Of a DNA stretch of 64,000 nucleotides, positions 53,833 to 63,615 are shown piece after piece. The position numbers were made by a program, and so were the translations under genes. Every line of letters begins with the position of its first letter. The first letter of the stretch is position 1. This DNA comes from Clostridium sp. UBA4108 (GTDB lineage Bacteria; Bacillota; Clostridia; Clostridiales; Clostridiaceae): assembly GCA_002381695.1 (NCBI GenBank), contig DFXM01000039.1, forward strand, positions 102,121-166,120, in the 5' to 3' direction. A model generated the notes under the pieces. It searched no databases. It saw only the letters and a program-made list of their open reading frames with translations, and had not been told where the DNA came from.

Positions 53833-54618
53833 ATGGGAGTTGGATATTTATTTGGATGTTTAATGAGTATATTGTTATGGAAGATAGATAAACATCAAAT
53901 ATTTTTTACAATAAACATTTTTTTAAAAAATAAAATAAAGAATATATATATGATGCAATTGTTATATTTAGTAATTGTAGTTATAGTGGGTTTAATAATA
54001 GATATATATTCACATTTAGAGATAATTAAAGCCATAGTAGGGTTTATAGTAATAGAGATAAGTAGTAGTGAAAGAAAAAATCTAAGCAGGAAGGGTGTAG
54101 AAAAAAAGTATTTTTATGATACATTATCTATAATCGCTAAGGCATTAGTTTGTGGGTTTATAGCTCCTGTTATATATATATTAATTTTCGGTAGTATGGG
54201 GGGAATAATTTATACCATTATTTACTATATAAGCGATGATAATAGCTATACAATATTTGGAAATATATTAAGCGTATTGAATATATTACCATGTATAATT
54301 ACCAGTCTATTGCTATATTTAATATATATTCCTCGAAATAAAACCTTTATAATAGATTTTAAAGGGGATTTTTTTTATAATATGATATTTGATCCCTTAT
54401 TAAATATCTATATAATGTCTGCTTATATAGAGTCAGTTAATTTTTATTATCATATAGGAAAGAAAAATGTATATTACCTTAAAAGCTATGGTGTATATAA
54501 TAGTAAAATTGATGATATCTGCGTAAAAGATTTCTTAAGTGTTATTTATGCTATGTGTTTTGTAATGTATATGTGCTTTTGGATGTATATAGAAACATAT
54601 GGAAGCATATTGAGGTGA
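53833..54618 (+). CDS. CbiB/CobD-like divergent membrane protein
   Basis: This 261-aa membrane protein has about five hydrophobic segments. The middle region (FIAPVIYILIFGSMGGIIYTIIYYISDDNSYTIFG, then LNILPCIITSLLLYLIYIP) follows the layout of CbiB/CobD, the cobinamide-phosphate synthase. The usual NTLDS-type and nearby conserved residues of that family are missing. It is therefore probably not a working CbiB. The family resemblance is my reading of the pattern and needs a profile search. It stands alone between two terminators. Confidence 0.55.
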   Translation: MGVGYLFGCLMSILLWKIDKHQIFFTINIFLKNKIKNIYMMQLLYLVIVVIVGLIIDIYSHLEIIKAIVGFIVIEISSSERKNLSRKGVEKKYFYDTLSIIAKALVCGFIAPVIYILIFGSMGGIIYTIIYYISDDNSYTIFGNILSVLNILPCIITSLLLYLIYIPRNKTFIIDFKGDFFYNMIFDPLLNIYIMSAYIESVNFYYHIGKKNVYYLKSYGVYNSKIDDICVKDFLSVIYAMCFVMYMCFWMYIETYGSILR

Positions 54619-54752
54619 TAGAGGATTATTTATAGGTATTTATATAGCAAAAAGTAGTAAGCTACAAAGTGATAAATTAATGTAAAGCTTGTGAGTAAAG
54701 TTCACAAACTAAGAATTTAAATTTATTACATCTGTAGCATACTATATAAATT

Positions 54753-56393
54753 TTATTTTATTTGGTTTATCATTTCTGTAAGAGGTGGTATAACTTGTTT
54801 CTTTCTAGACACAACGCCTTCTACATATGCGCTATCGTCCTTTGGTTTAACATCAAAGGCTCTATAGAATACTTCTTTATGTTCACCAGCAACGATAAAT
54901 AGGGTTGCCTTTTTAAATATATCTGTAGCCATAAGGGTAATTATATCAAAATTATCCTGTTTAGCTTTTTCGTTCATAAGGGCTTTTAGATCGTCTATTA
55001 ATGGCTTAAAACCCTCCATATCAGTGGTCATTATTTGAGATACTCCAACCTTAAAGTTACCTATATTAAAGCCTTTAAAATCTTGATACAATAGCTGTTT
55101 AGCAGTTTTACCTTCTATTGAAGTACCAGCTTTAAACATCTCTTCTGCAAATTTATCTATGTCTAAATCAGCAATTTCAGATAGTCTTTTTAGAACTATT
55201 TCATCTATGAATGTAGCGGTTGGAGATTTTAATAATAGGGTATCAGAGATTATCGCGGCACATAAGATTCCAGCAATTTTTTTAGAAGGTCTAATACCAT
55301 TCTCAAAGAATATTGATGCTACTATAGTTGAACTACTTCCCACTGGTTCATTTCTAAAATATATAGGGAGTCCAGTTTGAATATCTCCTATTCTATGATG
55401 ATCAATAATTTCTAATACATTAGCATCTTCTAATCCATCCACTGATTGAGCTTTTTCATTATGATCTACTAGAATTATTTTCTTCTTTTCTTGAGAAATT
55501 AAGTGATACCTTGAAATACTTCCCACAACTTTTCCACTTTCATCTAATACAGGATAACTTCTGTATCTAGTTTCCAGCATAATATCTTTAATATCCTCTA
55601 TAAAATCTGCAGTAGAAAAAGTTACAACATTATTATTAGTCATTACATACTCTATAGGAACACTTTGATTTATTAATCTAGCTGTGGTGAAGGAATCAAA
55701 AGGAGTATTTATAATTGTACATTCCTTTTCTTTAGCTAATTCAATGACCTTTTCAGAAGGGGTAGCATTGTTTGTAATAATCATTAATCTAGCATTATTT
55801 TTTAATACAAATTCCTGAACAATCTCCCTATCTCCACATATAGCTATATCTTCTTCATCTATAATGGAATCCTCTGTAGGCTCCATCATAGCTACTACTA
55901 CTTTCCCTTTTAGATTTAATTCATCTTGAGCTTTATAAATAATTTTCCCTGATAGGGTTTCAAGAATATTAGTTAAACTTGTATTACTTTTAGAAAGCAC
56001 GTAGTTATCCCATATATCTAAATAGCTAGCAGCTAGGTTAGAGACAGATACAATACCCGCAAGTCTTTCATTGGCATGAATTACAGGAAGGGTTTTTATA
56101 TTTTTTCTCTTCATAATAGACCAAGCCATTTTTAATGATATATCAGGAGAAACGGGAGCTACATTATCAATTTCTAAATCTGCAATTTGGGGTTTTACTG
56201 TTTGAATAAGTTGTGGAGGTTCAACACCAAAGTAGTTTAGTACAAATTGAGTTTCTCTGTTAAGTTCTCCCAGTCTAATTGGTACAGCTTTAAGCTTTTG
56301 AGTTTTATTTTTGAACTCAGCATAGGCTAGCGCTGCACATATAGAATCTGAATCTGGGTTACGATGCCCTGTTATGTATACTGTATTTTTCAC
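54753..56393 (-). CDS. ppaC: CBS-domain Mn-dependent inorganic pyrophosphatase
   Basis: This 546-aa enzyme hydrolyses pyrophosphate. The N-terminal DHH part has GHRNPDSDSICAALAYAEF, and DHHRIGDIQTG gives the DHH motif later on. Inserted between them are CBS domains and a DRTGG-type region, the arrangement of nucleotide-regulated cbs-PPases (AMP/ADP inhibit, ATP/diadenosine polyphosphates activate). A DHHA2 domain is at the C-terminus. AAGGAGG precedes the ATG on the minus strand. Confidence 0.93.
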   Translation of the reverse strand: MKNTVYITGHRNPDSDSICAALAYAEFKNKTQKLKAVPIRLGELNRETQFVLNYFGVEPPQLIQTVKPQIADLEIDNVAPVSPDISLKMAWSIMKRKNIKTLPVIHANERLAGIVSVSNLAASYLDIWDNYVLSKSNTSLTNILETLSGKIIYKAQDELNLKGKVVVAMMEPTEDSIIDEEDIAICGDREIVQEFVLKNNARLMIITNNATPSEKVIELAKEKECTIINTPFDSFTTARLINQSVPIEYVMTNNNVVTFSTADFIEDIKDIMLETRYRSYPVLDESGKVVGSISRYHLISQEKKKIILVDHNEKAQSVDGLEDANVLEIIDHHRIGDIQTGLPIYFRNEPVGSSSTIVASIFFENGIRPSKKIAGILCAAIISDTLLLKSPTATFIDEIVLKRLSEIADLDIDKFAEEMFKAGTSIEGKTAKQLLYQDFKGFNIGNFKVGVSQIMTTDMEGFKPLIDDLKALMNEKAKQDNFDIITLMATDIFKKATLFIVAGEHKEVFYRAFDVKPKDDSAYVEGVVSRKKQVIPPLTEMINQIK

Positions 56394-56437
56394 AACATAA
56401 CCTCCTTATTATAATTTAAACTTTTGTTACATTTAGT

Positions 56438-56466
56438 ATTGTATAGGTTTATTTAAAGTATGTAAA
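56438..56466 (-). promoter_or_regulatory. SigA-type promoter of ppaC
   Basis: Read on the minus strand, TTTACA (56466-56461) is spaced exactly 17 bases from TACAAT (56443-56438), about 45 bases upstream of the ppaC start. This is a sound housekeeping promoter for the divergent ppaC gene. Confidence 0.6.
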
Positions 56467-56552
56467 GCTAATTTTTTCATATAGAGAATAAATGTGACAT
56501 ATATTTAGAGTAAAAGCAATTTAAATATTTTATAAATAAAGGGGGAAACAGT

Positions 56553-59102
56553 GTGAATGCCAAAGAATATAGAGGACTAACAGATGAAGAAGTTAAAAGA
56601 AGGCTCAAAGATCATGGACTTAATGAGTTAGCCAATAAGAATCCTATATCACCAATAAAAATATTCTTATCACAATTTAATGATGTAATTATATGGATAC
56701 TAATTGCAGCTACCATAATTTCAGGAATAATGGGAGATAGGGCAGATGCTATAACTATAGTAATTATTGTAATTATGAATGCAGTCCTTGGCTTTATACA
56801 GGAATATAAAACAGAAAAATCACTAGAGCAATTAAAAAAACTAGCAGCACCCACAGCAAAAGTTATTAGAAATAATAAGATAGAGGTTATTAACTCTATA
56901 TATTTAGTTCCTGGTGATATAACAATACTAGATACTGGTGATAGAATTCCAGCAGATAGTATTTTAGTGGAAGGAAGCAATTTAATGGTAGATGAATCCT
57001 TATTAACAGGAGAATCTGCAGGAGTTTATAAAAATCATAATGATGATAGTACTTTATATATGGGGACAGTAATCTTGACAGGAAAGGGAAAGGCAAAAAT
57101 TTACGCCACAGGAATGGAAACAGAAATGGGAAAGATTGCACATATGTTACATTCCATAGAAGAGGAAACATCTCCACTTAAGGAGAGATTAAATTCTTTA
57201 GGAAAGGTATTAGTTGGACTTTGTCTTTTGATTTGTGCATTAGTAACGATATTAGGAGTATATAGGGGAGAAAATGTATATGATATGTTTTTGTCAGGGG
57301 TTACATTAGCAGTAGCGGCTATTCCTGAAGGGTTATCAGCTATAGTTACAGTGGCACTAGCATTAGGGGTTTCTAGAATGCTTAAGAGAAATGCACTAGT
57401 GAGAAAGCTACCTGCTGTTGAGACGCTAGGATGTACTTCTGTTATATGTAGTGACAAGACAGGAACGCTTACAGAAAATAGAATGACATTAACAGCACTT
57501 TTATATGATGGAAATATACATGAATTATCAGAAGAAAAGGATTTTAATCACAATATGCTAAAAGAGATATTTGTATATTGTAATGATTGCAATTATGATT
57601 ATAGAGCACAGTATTTAGATAAGGGTGTGCTAGGAGATCCAACAGAGGCAGCATTAATCAAAGGATTCTTTAAGGATATAAGTAATGTTGAAAAGTTTAA
57701 CAGAAAAATAGAGAGAGTTTTTGATATACCTTTTGATTCTACAAGAAAGATGATGACGGTAATTGTAAAGGATAATTCCACTAAAGAAGAAACTTGCTAT
57801 GTTAAAGGTGCACCAGAGAGAATATTAGATAAATGCTCATACATCTTAGTCAATGGAAGAGTTGAGCCTATGACTGTTCCATATAAAAAGAGCATAGAGA
57901 AGCTTATTGATGATATGTCTTTTAGGGCGTTAAGGTGCATAGCAGGAGCATATAAAAAGGAAGGATTAATAAAAGGTGATAAAGTAGAGAATAATTTAAT
58001 ATTTGTTGGTGTTGGAGGAATAATAGATCCACCAAGAAAAGAAGTAAAGGATGCAGTATTAAAGTGTAAGGTAGCTGGAATTAAACCAGTAATGATTACT
58101 GGAGATCATAAAAATACGGCTTTTGCCATAGGTAAAGAACTTGGTATATGTAAAGAAGGAAAAGAAGTAATAACAGGAGCAGAGTTAGATAATTTAGATG
58201 ATAAACAATTGGTAAACAATATTGATACTTATAGGATATTTGCTAGAGTTAGTCCAAAGCATAAACTAAGGATTGTAAAAGCATTTAAGGGGAAAAACAA
58301 AATAGTTGCAATGACAGGAGATGGAGTTAATGATGCTCCTGCCATAAAAGAAGCTGATATAGGGATTGCTATGGGAATATCAGGCACAGATGTAACTAAG
58401 GAAGCTGCATCTATGATACTTCTTGATGATAATTTTGCTACCATTGTTACTGCTGTTGAGGAAGGTCGAGTTATCTATGACAACATTAGAAAGTTTATAA
58501 GGTATTTACTATCCTGTAACTTAGGCGAAGTGTTAACTATGTTCTTAGCATCTCTATTTTATTTAGAAGTACCGCTATTACCAATACAAATACTATTTGT
58601 AAATTTAGTTACTGATGGTCTTCCAGCAATAGCATTAGGTGTGGATCCACCAAATAAAAATATTATGTATGAAAAACCAAGAGGAAAGAATGAAAGTATA
58701 TTTGCAAGAGGTTTAAAGGAAAAGATTTTAATTCGTGGATCCCTTATAGGAGTTTGTACTGTGCTAGCATTTTTAGTTGGAAAATACTATGGATATAGTT
58801 TAGAGATTTGTAGAACTATGGCACTAGGAACACTAATAACATCTCAACTAATACATGTATTTGAATGTAGAAGTGAAAAATTTTCACTATTTGAGATGAA
58901 TCCATTTACAAATATGTATTTATTAGGAGCTGTAGGGTTATCAATAATTGCATTAATTGGCATAATATATCTACCAGTATTTCAAATGATATTTCATACT
59001 ACATCACTAGATTTTGGACAATGGCTAGTGGTTGTATTTTTCTCAGGTATAATATCCTTCATTAATAGCATTGCTATATTTGTGGGAAACAAATTTCAAT
59101 AA
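56553..59102 (+). CDS. calcium-type P-type ATPase
   Basis: This 849-aa P2-type cation pump should export Ca2+ at the cost of ATP. Visible elements are the actuator loop (ESLLTGES), the PEGL motif of helix M4 (AIPEGLSAIVTVALALGVSRM) and the phosphorylation site D301 in CSDKTGTLTENRM. KGAPE, the hinge MTGDGVNDAPAIKEADIGIAMG and a C-terminal membrane domain also follow. The start is GTG 56553 after AAGGGGG. It has its own transcript, divergent from ppaC, and is followed by a bidirectional terminator. Confidence 0.92.
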   Translation: MNAKEYRGLTDEEVKRRLKDHGLNELANKNPISPIKIFLSQFNDVIIWILIAATIISGIMGDRADAITIVIIVIMNAVLGFIQEYKTEKSLEQLKKLAAPTAKVIRNNKIEVINSIYLVPGDITILDTGDRIPADSILVEGSNLMVDESLLTGESAGVYKNHNDDSTLYMGTVILTGKGKAKIYATGMETEMGKIAHMLHSIEEETSPLKERLNSLGKVLVGLCLLICALVTILGVYRGENVYDMFLSGVTLAVAAIPEGLSAIVTVALALGVSRMLKRNALVRKLPAVETLGCTSVICSDKTGTLTENRMTLTALLYDGNIHELSEEKDFNHNMLKEIFVYCNDCNYDYRAQYLDKGVLGDPTEAALIKGFFKDISNVEKFNRKIERVFDIPFDSTRKMMTVIVKDNSTKEETCYVKGAPERILDKCSYILVNGRVEPMTVPYKKSIEKLIDDMSFRALRCIAGAYKKEGLIKGDKVENNLIFVGVGGIIDPPRKEVKDAVLKCKVAGIKPVMITGDHKNTAFAIGKELGICKEGKEVITGAELDNLDDKQLVNNIDTYRIFARVSPKHKLRIVKAFKGKNKIVAMTGDGVNDAPAIKEADIGIAMGISGTDVTKEAASMILLDDNFATIVTAVEEGRVIYDNIRKFIRYLLSCNLGEVLTMFLASLFYLEVPLLPIQILFVNLVTDGLPAIALGVDPPNKNIMYEKPRGKNESIFARGLKEKILIRGSLIGVCTVLAFLVGKYYGYSLEICRTMALGTLITSQLIHVFECRSEKFSLFEMNPFTNMYLLGAVGLSIIALIGIIYLPVFQMIFHTTSLDFGQWLVVVFFSGIISFINSIAIFVGNKFQ

Positions 59103-59132
59103 TTTATTGTATTATTTTAAAGAGACATATAA

Positions 59133-59160
59133 AAGACTATGGCATGCCATAGTCTTATTT
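59133..59160. terminator. bidirectional terminator, perfect palindrome
   Basis: AAGACTATGGCATGCCATAGTCTT at 59133-59156 is a perfect 24-base palindrome, with T-runs on the + side and A-runs (T on the minus strand) on the other. It separates the convergent ATPase and 59155 genes. The stop codon of the minus-strand gene lies inside its right arm. Confidence 0.85.
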
Positions 59161-59580
59161 ATATTTTCTATTTTGTTTAGTCCTTTGCATCTTAACGCCA
59201 CCTTCTACAGGGACTAAGTCCTTTTTAGTAGTAAGGTTTAGAACATTCATAATAGAGATAACGTCCTTGAATTTCTTCTTTTTCTTCTTTTTGCTGTAAT
59301 CAGGTTTAAGTCCTTGAATTATTAGTGAATGACCTTGTGATACAGTTATAAATGTAGGTTTCTTAAACCATCTTTTTTTCTTATATACACAAGTGGCTAC
59401 AGTTCTAAGACTATCTTGTTTAAGCACAAGGGTTACAGTAATCCAATTTAAAATTCCTAAAAATGATTTCTCCTCAGTTTTTACAGATAATGCTCTACCT
59501 TGTAATTGAGTTAATCTGTCTCCGTATCTGTTTAAAAATGCGTTAGTATAGCCCTGTGATAATTTGTCTTTAAATCCCAT
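59155..59580 (-). CDS. small basic protein of unknown function
   Basis: This 141-aa minus-strand protein (MGFKDKLSQGYTNAFLNRYGDRL) is basic, with a run of seven lysines and a Lys/Arg-rich end. I recognise no domain. ILNWITVTLVLKQDSLRTVATCVYKKKRWF suggests a compact beta-rich core. AAAGGAG precedes the ATG on the minus strand. It stands between a terminator and an AT-rich divergent spacer, so it is likely a single-gene transcript. Nucleic acid binding is possible but not shown. Confidence 0.7.
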   Translation of the reverse strand: MGFKDKLSQGYTNAFLNRYGDRLTQLQGRALSVKTEEKSFLGILNWITVTLVLKQDSLRTVATCVYKKKRWFKKPTFITVSQGHSLIIQGLKPDYSKKKKKKKFKDVISIMNVLNLTTKKDLVPVEGGVKMQRTKQNRKYK

Positions 59581-59868
59581 ATGAATAACTCCTTTTCATG
59601 AAGAATTGATAATCTACATAATAATATGAATATTTAATATGTAATCAATAGTATAATATGTTTATTATATAGTAACTAGGTTATTATAACAAGTTTATGT
59701 TAGTTTTTCAAATAATATATTTATTCTGCCCAAATTATAATCTTTAATTTATATTAAGGCAAAAGAATATAGTTATATATATGTTTATATGTTAAAATTT
59801 CATATTTATGTTCCAAAACATTGTCCAAAAGAATATTAATATATTAGATTATTTTTTAGGAGGACAGT
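59581..59868. other. divergent AT-rich spacer
   Basis: The 288 bases between the small minus-strand gene and the Lon-like gene hold no open frame of note. TTGTCC at about 59820 with a T-rich region downstream might be a weak promoter for the protease, but the match is poor. No strong repeat or hairpin is visible. Confidence 0.4.
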
Positions 59869-62160
59869 ATGGAGAGAGCATTATCACCAGAAGAGGTTAT
59901 ATATAAATTTAAAACTAATAATATAGTAAGAAATTATGGAGAATTTACATTGCCACAGTATATAGATGTATATAGTAAGATTAAGACATCTATAGAAGTA
60001 GACAGGGATGGATATAACATGTATTTAATAGGAGAGTTTCCTAAGGAGAGAGTAAAACATATTATAAGTTATGTTAAAAACATATTGAAAAATGAAGAAG
60101 CTCCAAAGGACATTTGCTATGTTATAAAAGATAATTCTAAGGAGCCTATTCCTATAATATTGAATAGTGGTATGGGAATAAAATTAAAGGAAGAGCTATT
60201 ATCTCTTCAGAAATTGTATGACGATTTGAGTTTTGAGTTTTATAATAATTTAGATAATGAAGAGAAGGATAGCCTTATTAATAATATACAACAAAATAGG
60301 AATAAGTTAGTTAGTGATTTAATTGAAGTATCAAAAAAATATGGGTTTGATATTAAGAACAGTGATAATGGATTTGCTTTTATTCCATTAAATAATGAAA
60401 CGGAAATGACAGAGGAAGAGTATGAGAATCTAGAGGAAGAGGAGAAAAATAGATTAAATATTAAAGTAAGTGAATTAAAGCACAAAGCTAAGAATATTTT
60501 TGCTCAATTAAAGTCTATAGAAAGTGAAGAAGTAAAAAAAATTAAGAATATATTAGAGCTTTATTTTGGTGAAAAAATTGTAGAGAAAAGTGAAGAATTA
60601 AAAGAAATATTTAAGAAGGATAAACTAGCTCTAGATTATCTTTTATATGTTTTAAATACTATTAAGAATAATTTGATTGATAATTATTCTATAAATTATG
60701 AAGATGATGAAGAAAAAATTAATGACATAATATATAAATATAACATTAATGTATTGGTGGATAATAGCAAAAATAATACGCCTCCTGTAATATTTGAAGA
60801 AGATCCAAATATGACAGCTCTATTTGGAAGTATTGAATATGAAAATCATAACAATATGTATGTTTCAAAGTTATCATCTTTAAAGGCAGGTAGCTTTATA
60901 AAAGCAAATGGAGGATGTCTTATATTAAGAGCTAATAGTTTATTAAGTAATGGGCAATCTTATAATAATTTGAAAAAAGCACTATTAACAAAAAAGGTTG
61001 ATTTGGATTACAATAAGGGATATTTTGAGTTTCTTTCACTAGGTGGATTAAGACCTGAACCAATAAACGTAAATACTAAAGTAATTTTAATAGGAGATTA
61101 TGAAACATATGATATATTATATAACCTTGATAAGGATTTCAAAAATTTATTCAAGATAAGGGGAGAGTATAGAAATATATTATCAATAGATGAAAGCACT
61201 ACTTCTATTTTACAGATGCAAATTGAAGAATTCATAATTCATAATAATATAAAACCGGTTACTGAAAGTGGTATTAAAGAGATTGCAAAGGTATTATCTA
61301 GAAAAGCTGAAAACAGAAATAAACTTTATTTTGATGATGATGAGTTATTTGATCTGTTGATATTAGCTAATTGCAAGGCGGTAGAGGAGAATAAAGAGTT
61401 TATTGATGGAAAGGACATAGATGATGTATTCTTTAAACAGGAAATAATTGAAGATGAATTTTTAAAACTATATAGTGAGAAAAAGGTTTTTATAGATATA
61501 GATGGAGTAAAGGTTGGTAAAATCAATGGTCTTTCAGTGATAAACACTGGATACACTAGTTTTGGAAAGCCTATTAGAATAACCTGTACTTGTTCAAAAG
61601 GAGAGGGAAGAATTTTAGATGTTCAAAGAGAGGCCAATCTAAGTGGTAAAATTCATACTAAGGCAATAAGCATCCTAAAGGGGTATATAAGTACATTAAA
61701 CGGTGGATATAGTAAGCTTCCAGTTGATTTTTACTTAAGCTTTGAGCAGTTATATTCTAAGGTGGATGGAGATAGTGCATCTGTGGCAGAAGTTATATGC
61801 ATAATATCATCTATTACCAAAATACCTATAAGACAAAATATAGCTGTAACAGGTTCAATAAATCAATTTGGAGAAGTGCAGCCTATAGGTGGAGTTAATG
61901 AAAAGATAGAAGGATTTTATAAAATATGTAAAGAATTTCAAAGTATTAAAGGGAAGGGTGTGATTATTCCATCTTCTAATAAAGACGATTTAGTTCTTTG
62001 TAGTGAAATAGAAGATGCGGTGTTACAGGGTGATTTCACTGTATATGTTATAGATAGCATTGAGGATGCTATGAAATTATTATTAGATTATGAAGATCTA
62101 TCTTTAGAAAAAATAATAGCTATAATAAAGAATGAGTGTGAGAAATACAGTAAAGAGTAA
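59869..62160 (+). CDS. Lon-like protease with degenerate ATPase region
   Basis: This 763-aa protein has the C-terminal Lon protease domain with catalytic Ser636 (GDSASVAEV) and Lys679 (GGVNEKIEGF). The N-terminal half resembles the AAA-related part of Lon-like proteins (ANGGCLILRANSLL, GYFEFLSLGGLRPEP, VILIGDYETYDIL). The Walker A position reads LIGEFPKERVK and lacks the GK[ST] motif. Activity may therefore be ATP-independent or rely on another site. AGGAGG precedes the ATG. Its target is unknown. Confidence 0.85.
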   Translation: MERALSPEEVIYKFKTNNIVRNYGEFTLPQYIDVYSKIKTSIEVDRDGYNMYLIGEFPKERVKHIISYVKNILKNEEAPKDICYVIKDNSKEPIPIILNSGMGIKLKEELLSLQKLYDDLSFEFYNNLDNEEKDSLINNIQQNRNKLVSDLIEVSKKYGFDIKNSDNGFAFIPLNNETEMTEEEYENLEEEEKNRLNIKVSELKHKAKNIFAQLKSIESEEVKKIKNILELYFGEKIVEKSEELKEIFKKDKLALDYLLYVLNTIKNNLIDNYSINYEDDEEKINDIIYKYNINVLVDNSKNNTPPVIFEEDPNMTALFGSIEYENHNNMYVSKLSSLKAGSFIKANGGCLILRANSLLSNGQSYNNLKKALLTKKVDLDYNKGYFEFLSLGGLRPEPINVNTKVILIGDYETYDILYNLDKDFKNLFKIRGEYRNILSIDESTTSILQMQIEEFIIHNNIKPVTESGIKEIAKVLSRKAENRNKLYFDDDELFDLLILANCKAVEENKEFIDGKDIDDVFFKQEIIEDEFLKLYSEKKVFIDIDGVKVGKINGLSVINTGYTSFGKPIRITCTCSKGEGRILDVQREANLSGKIHTKAISILKGYISTLNGGYSKLPVDFYLSFEQLYSKVDGDSASVAEVICIISSITKIPIRQNIAVTGSINQFGEVQPIGGVNEKIEGFYKICKEFQSIKGKGVIIPSSNKDDLVLCSEIEDAVLQGDFTVYVIDSIEDAMKLLLDYEDLSLEKIIAIIKNECEKYSKE

Positions 62161-62196
62161 AAAAATGTAAGCACCCCTGGGGTGCTTACATTTTTT
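62161..62196. terminator. bidirectional terminator between protease and ychF
   Basis: AAAAATGTAAGCACC (62161-62175) and GGTGCTTACATTTTT (62181-62195) form a 15-base stem with a 5-base loop, ending in T-runs on both strands. It separates the convergent protease and ychF genes. Confidence 0.93.
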
Positions 62197-62199
62197 GTA

Positions 62200-63297
62200 T
62201 TAAACATTAAATCTAAAGTTTACTACATCTCCATCATCCATTACATACTCTTTTCCTTCTAGTCTGTAGTATCCGTTTTCTTTTGCAGCAGCTTCGGAGC
62301 CGCATTCTACTAGTTTATCAAAAGATATGATTTCAGCTCTTATAAAACCACGTTCAATATCACTATGAATTTTTCCTGCAGCTTGAGGAGCTTTAGTGCC
62401 TCTTCTAATAGTCCAAGCTCTAACTTCTTGAACTCCAGCGGTTAAAAAGCTCATTAATCCAAGTAGCTTATAACTAGCTTTTATAAGCTTATCAAGACCA
62501 GACTCAGATAGTCCATATTCGTTAAGTAATTCAGACTTTTCATCATCCTCAAGGGTTGATAACTCTTCCTCAATCTTTGCACATACAATGATCACTTCAG
62601 AGTTTTCATTAGAAGCATATTCTCTAACCTTTGCCACTAATTCATTTTCGCCGCCACATTCCATTAAATCATCTTCACTGACATTACAAGCATATAATAC
62701 AGGTTTAGAAGTAATTAAGAATAGTCCTTTAACAAAATTATCCTCATCTTCATTGAATTCTAAAGTTCTAGCAGGGTTGTTATCCTCTAAATGTTTTTTT
62801 ACTCTTTCCATTATCTCATATTCCAATTTAGCAGTTTTGTCTCCTGAGCGAACAAGCTTTATAGATTTTTCCATTCTTCTATCTAATACCTCTAAGTCAG
62901 AAAAAATTAATTCAAGGTTTATAGTTTCTATATCTCTTATAGGGTCTATGGAACCTTCCACATGAACTATATTATCATCATTAAAGCATCTTACCGTATG
63001 GACAATAGATGCAACTTCTCGAATGTGGGATAAGAATTTATTTCCAAGCCCTTCACCTTTACTTGCCCCTTTTACTAGACCTGCAATATCATAGAATTCT
63101 ATAGCTGTATGTACTTGTTTTTTAGAGTTGTAAATTTTTTGTAATACATCTAAACGTTGGTCTGGAACACTAACAACTCCAACATTTGGTTCTATAGTAC
63201 AAAAAGGATAGTTAGCAGATTCTGCCCCAGCCTTTGTAATAGCATTGAATAAAGTACTTTTTCCTACGTTAGGTAGTCCTACAATTCCTAATTTCAT
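62200..63297 (-). CDS. ychF: YchF (EngD), Obg-family ATPase
   Basis: YchF (365 aa) is a universally conserved P-loop NTPase that prefers ATP and binds ribosomes. The start MKLGIVGLPNVGKSTLFNAI contains the P-loop. DIAGLVKGASKGEGLGNKFLSHIREVASIVHTVRCF and the C-terminal TGS domain (ending EYVMDDGDVVNFRFNV) follow. A frame extends upstream to 63339, but AAAGGAC lies properly before the ATG at 63297, giving the family length. Confidence 0.97.
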   Translation of the reverse strand: MKLGIVGLPNVGKSTLFNAITKAGAESANYPFCTIEPNVGVVSVPDQRLDVLQKIYNSKKQVHTAIEFYDIAGLVKGASKGEGLGNKFLSHIREVASIVHTVRCFNDDNIVHVEGSIDPIRDIETINLELIFSDLEVLDRRMEKSIKLVRSGDKTAKLEYEIMERVKKHLEDNNPARTLEFNEDEDNFVKGLFLITSKPVLYACNVSEDDLMECGGENELVAKVREYASNENSEVIIVCAKIEEELSTLEDDEKSELLNEYGLSESGLDKLIKASYKLLGLMSFLTAGVQEVRAWTIRRGTKAPQAAGKIHSDIERGFIRAEIISFDKLVECGSEAAAKENGYYRLEGKEYVMDDGDVVNFRFNV

Positions 63298-63615
63298 AAA
63301 ATATTCGTCCTTTCTATATAAACATTGTTTAATAATCAATTAATTATAATTCTTTTAAATTATACTCTAGGGAGAAATTAATTTCAACATGATTAATAGT
63401 TACAAAGATTTGGAAGATATTCGTATATAGATATATAGATAATTATATTTATATTAATATTGAATTCAATAGTTAAAAAACATTGAATTTAAAAGGAATT
63501 TTCATATATATATAGAATAATTATGGTATAATATACAATATGTCAAAAAGTATGTATTATAATTTACAGATTAAGTTGTAAAATATGTAGCATGTAACGC
63601 AAAAGGAGATTAACT
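63298..63615. other. ychF-rsmH divergent spacer with rsmH promoter
   Basis: About 320 bases with no gene. It holds an extended -10 promoter for rsmH (TGGTATAAT at 63524-63532). It is otherwise AT-rich with short TATA repeats. No mraZ gene, which often precedes rsmH, is present. Confidence 0.5.
63524..63532 (+). promoter_or_regulatory. extended -10 promoter of rsmH
   Basis: TGGTATAAT is a perfect extended -10 element, 84 bases upstream of the rsmH ATG. The -35 position is not distinctive, which is common with a TGn extension. It should drive the start of the dcw cluster. Confidence 0.6.
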
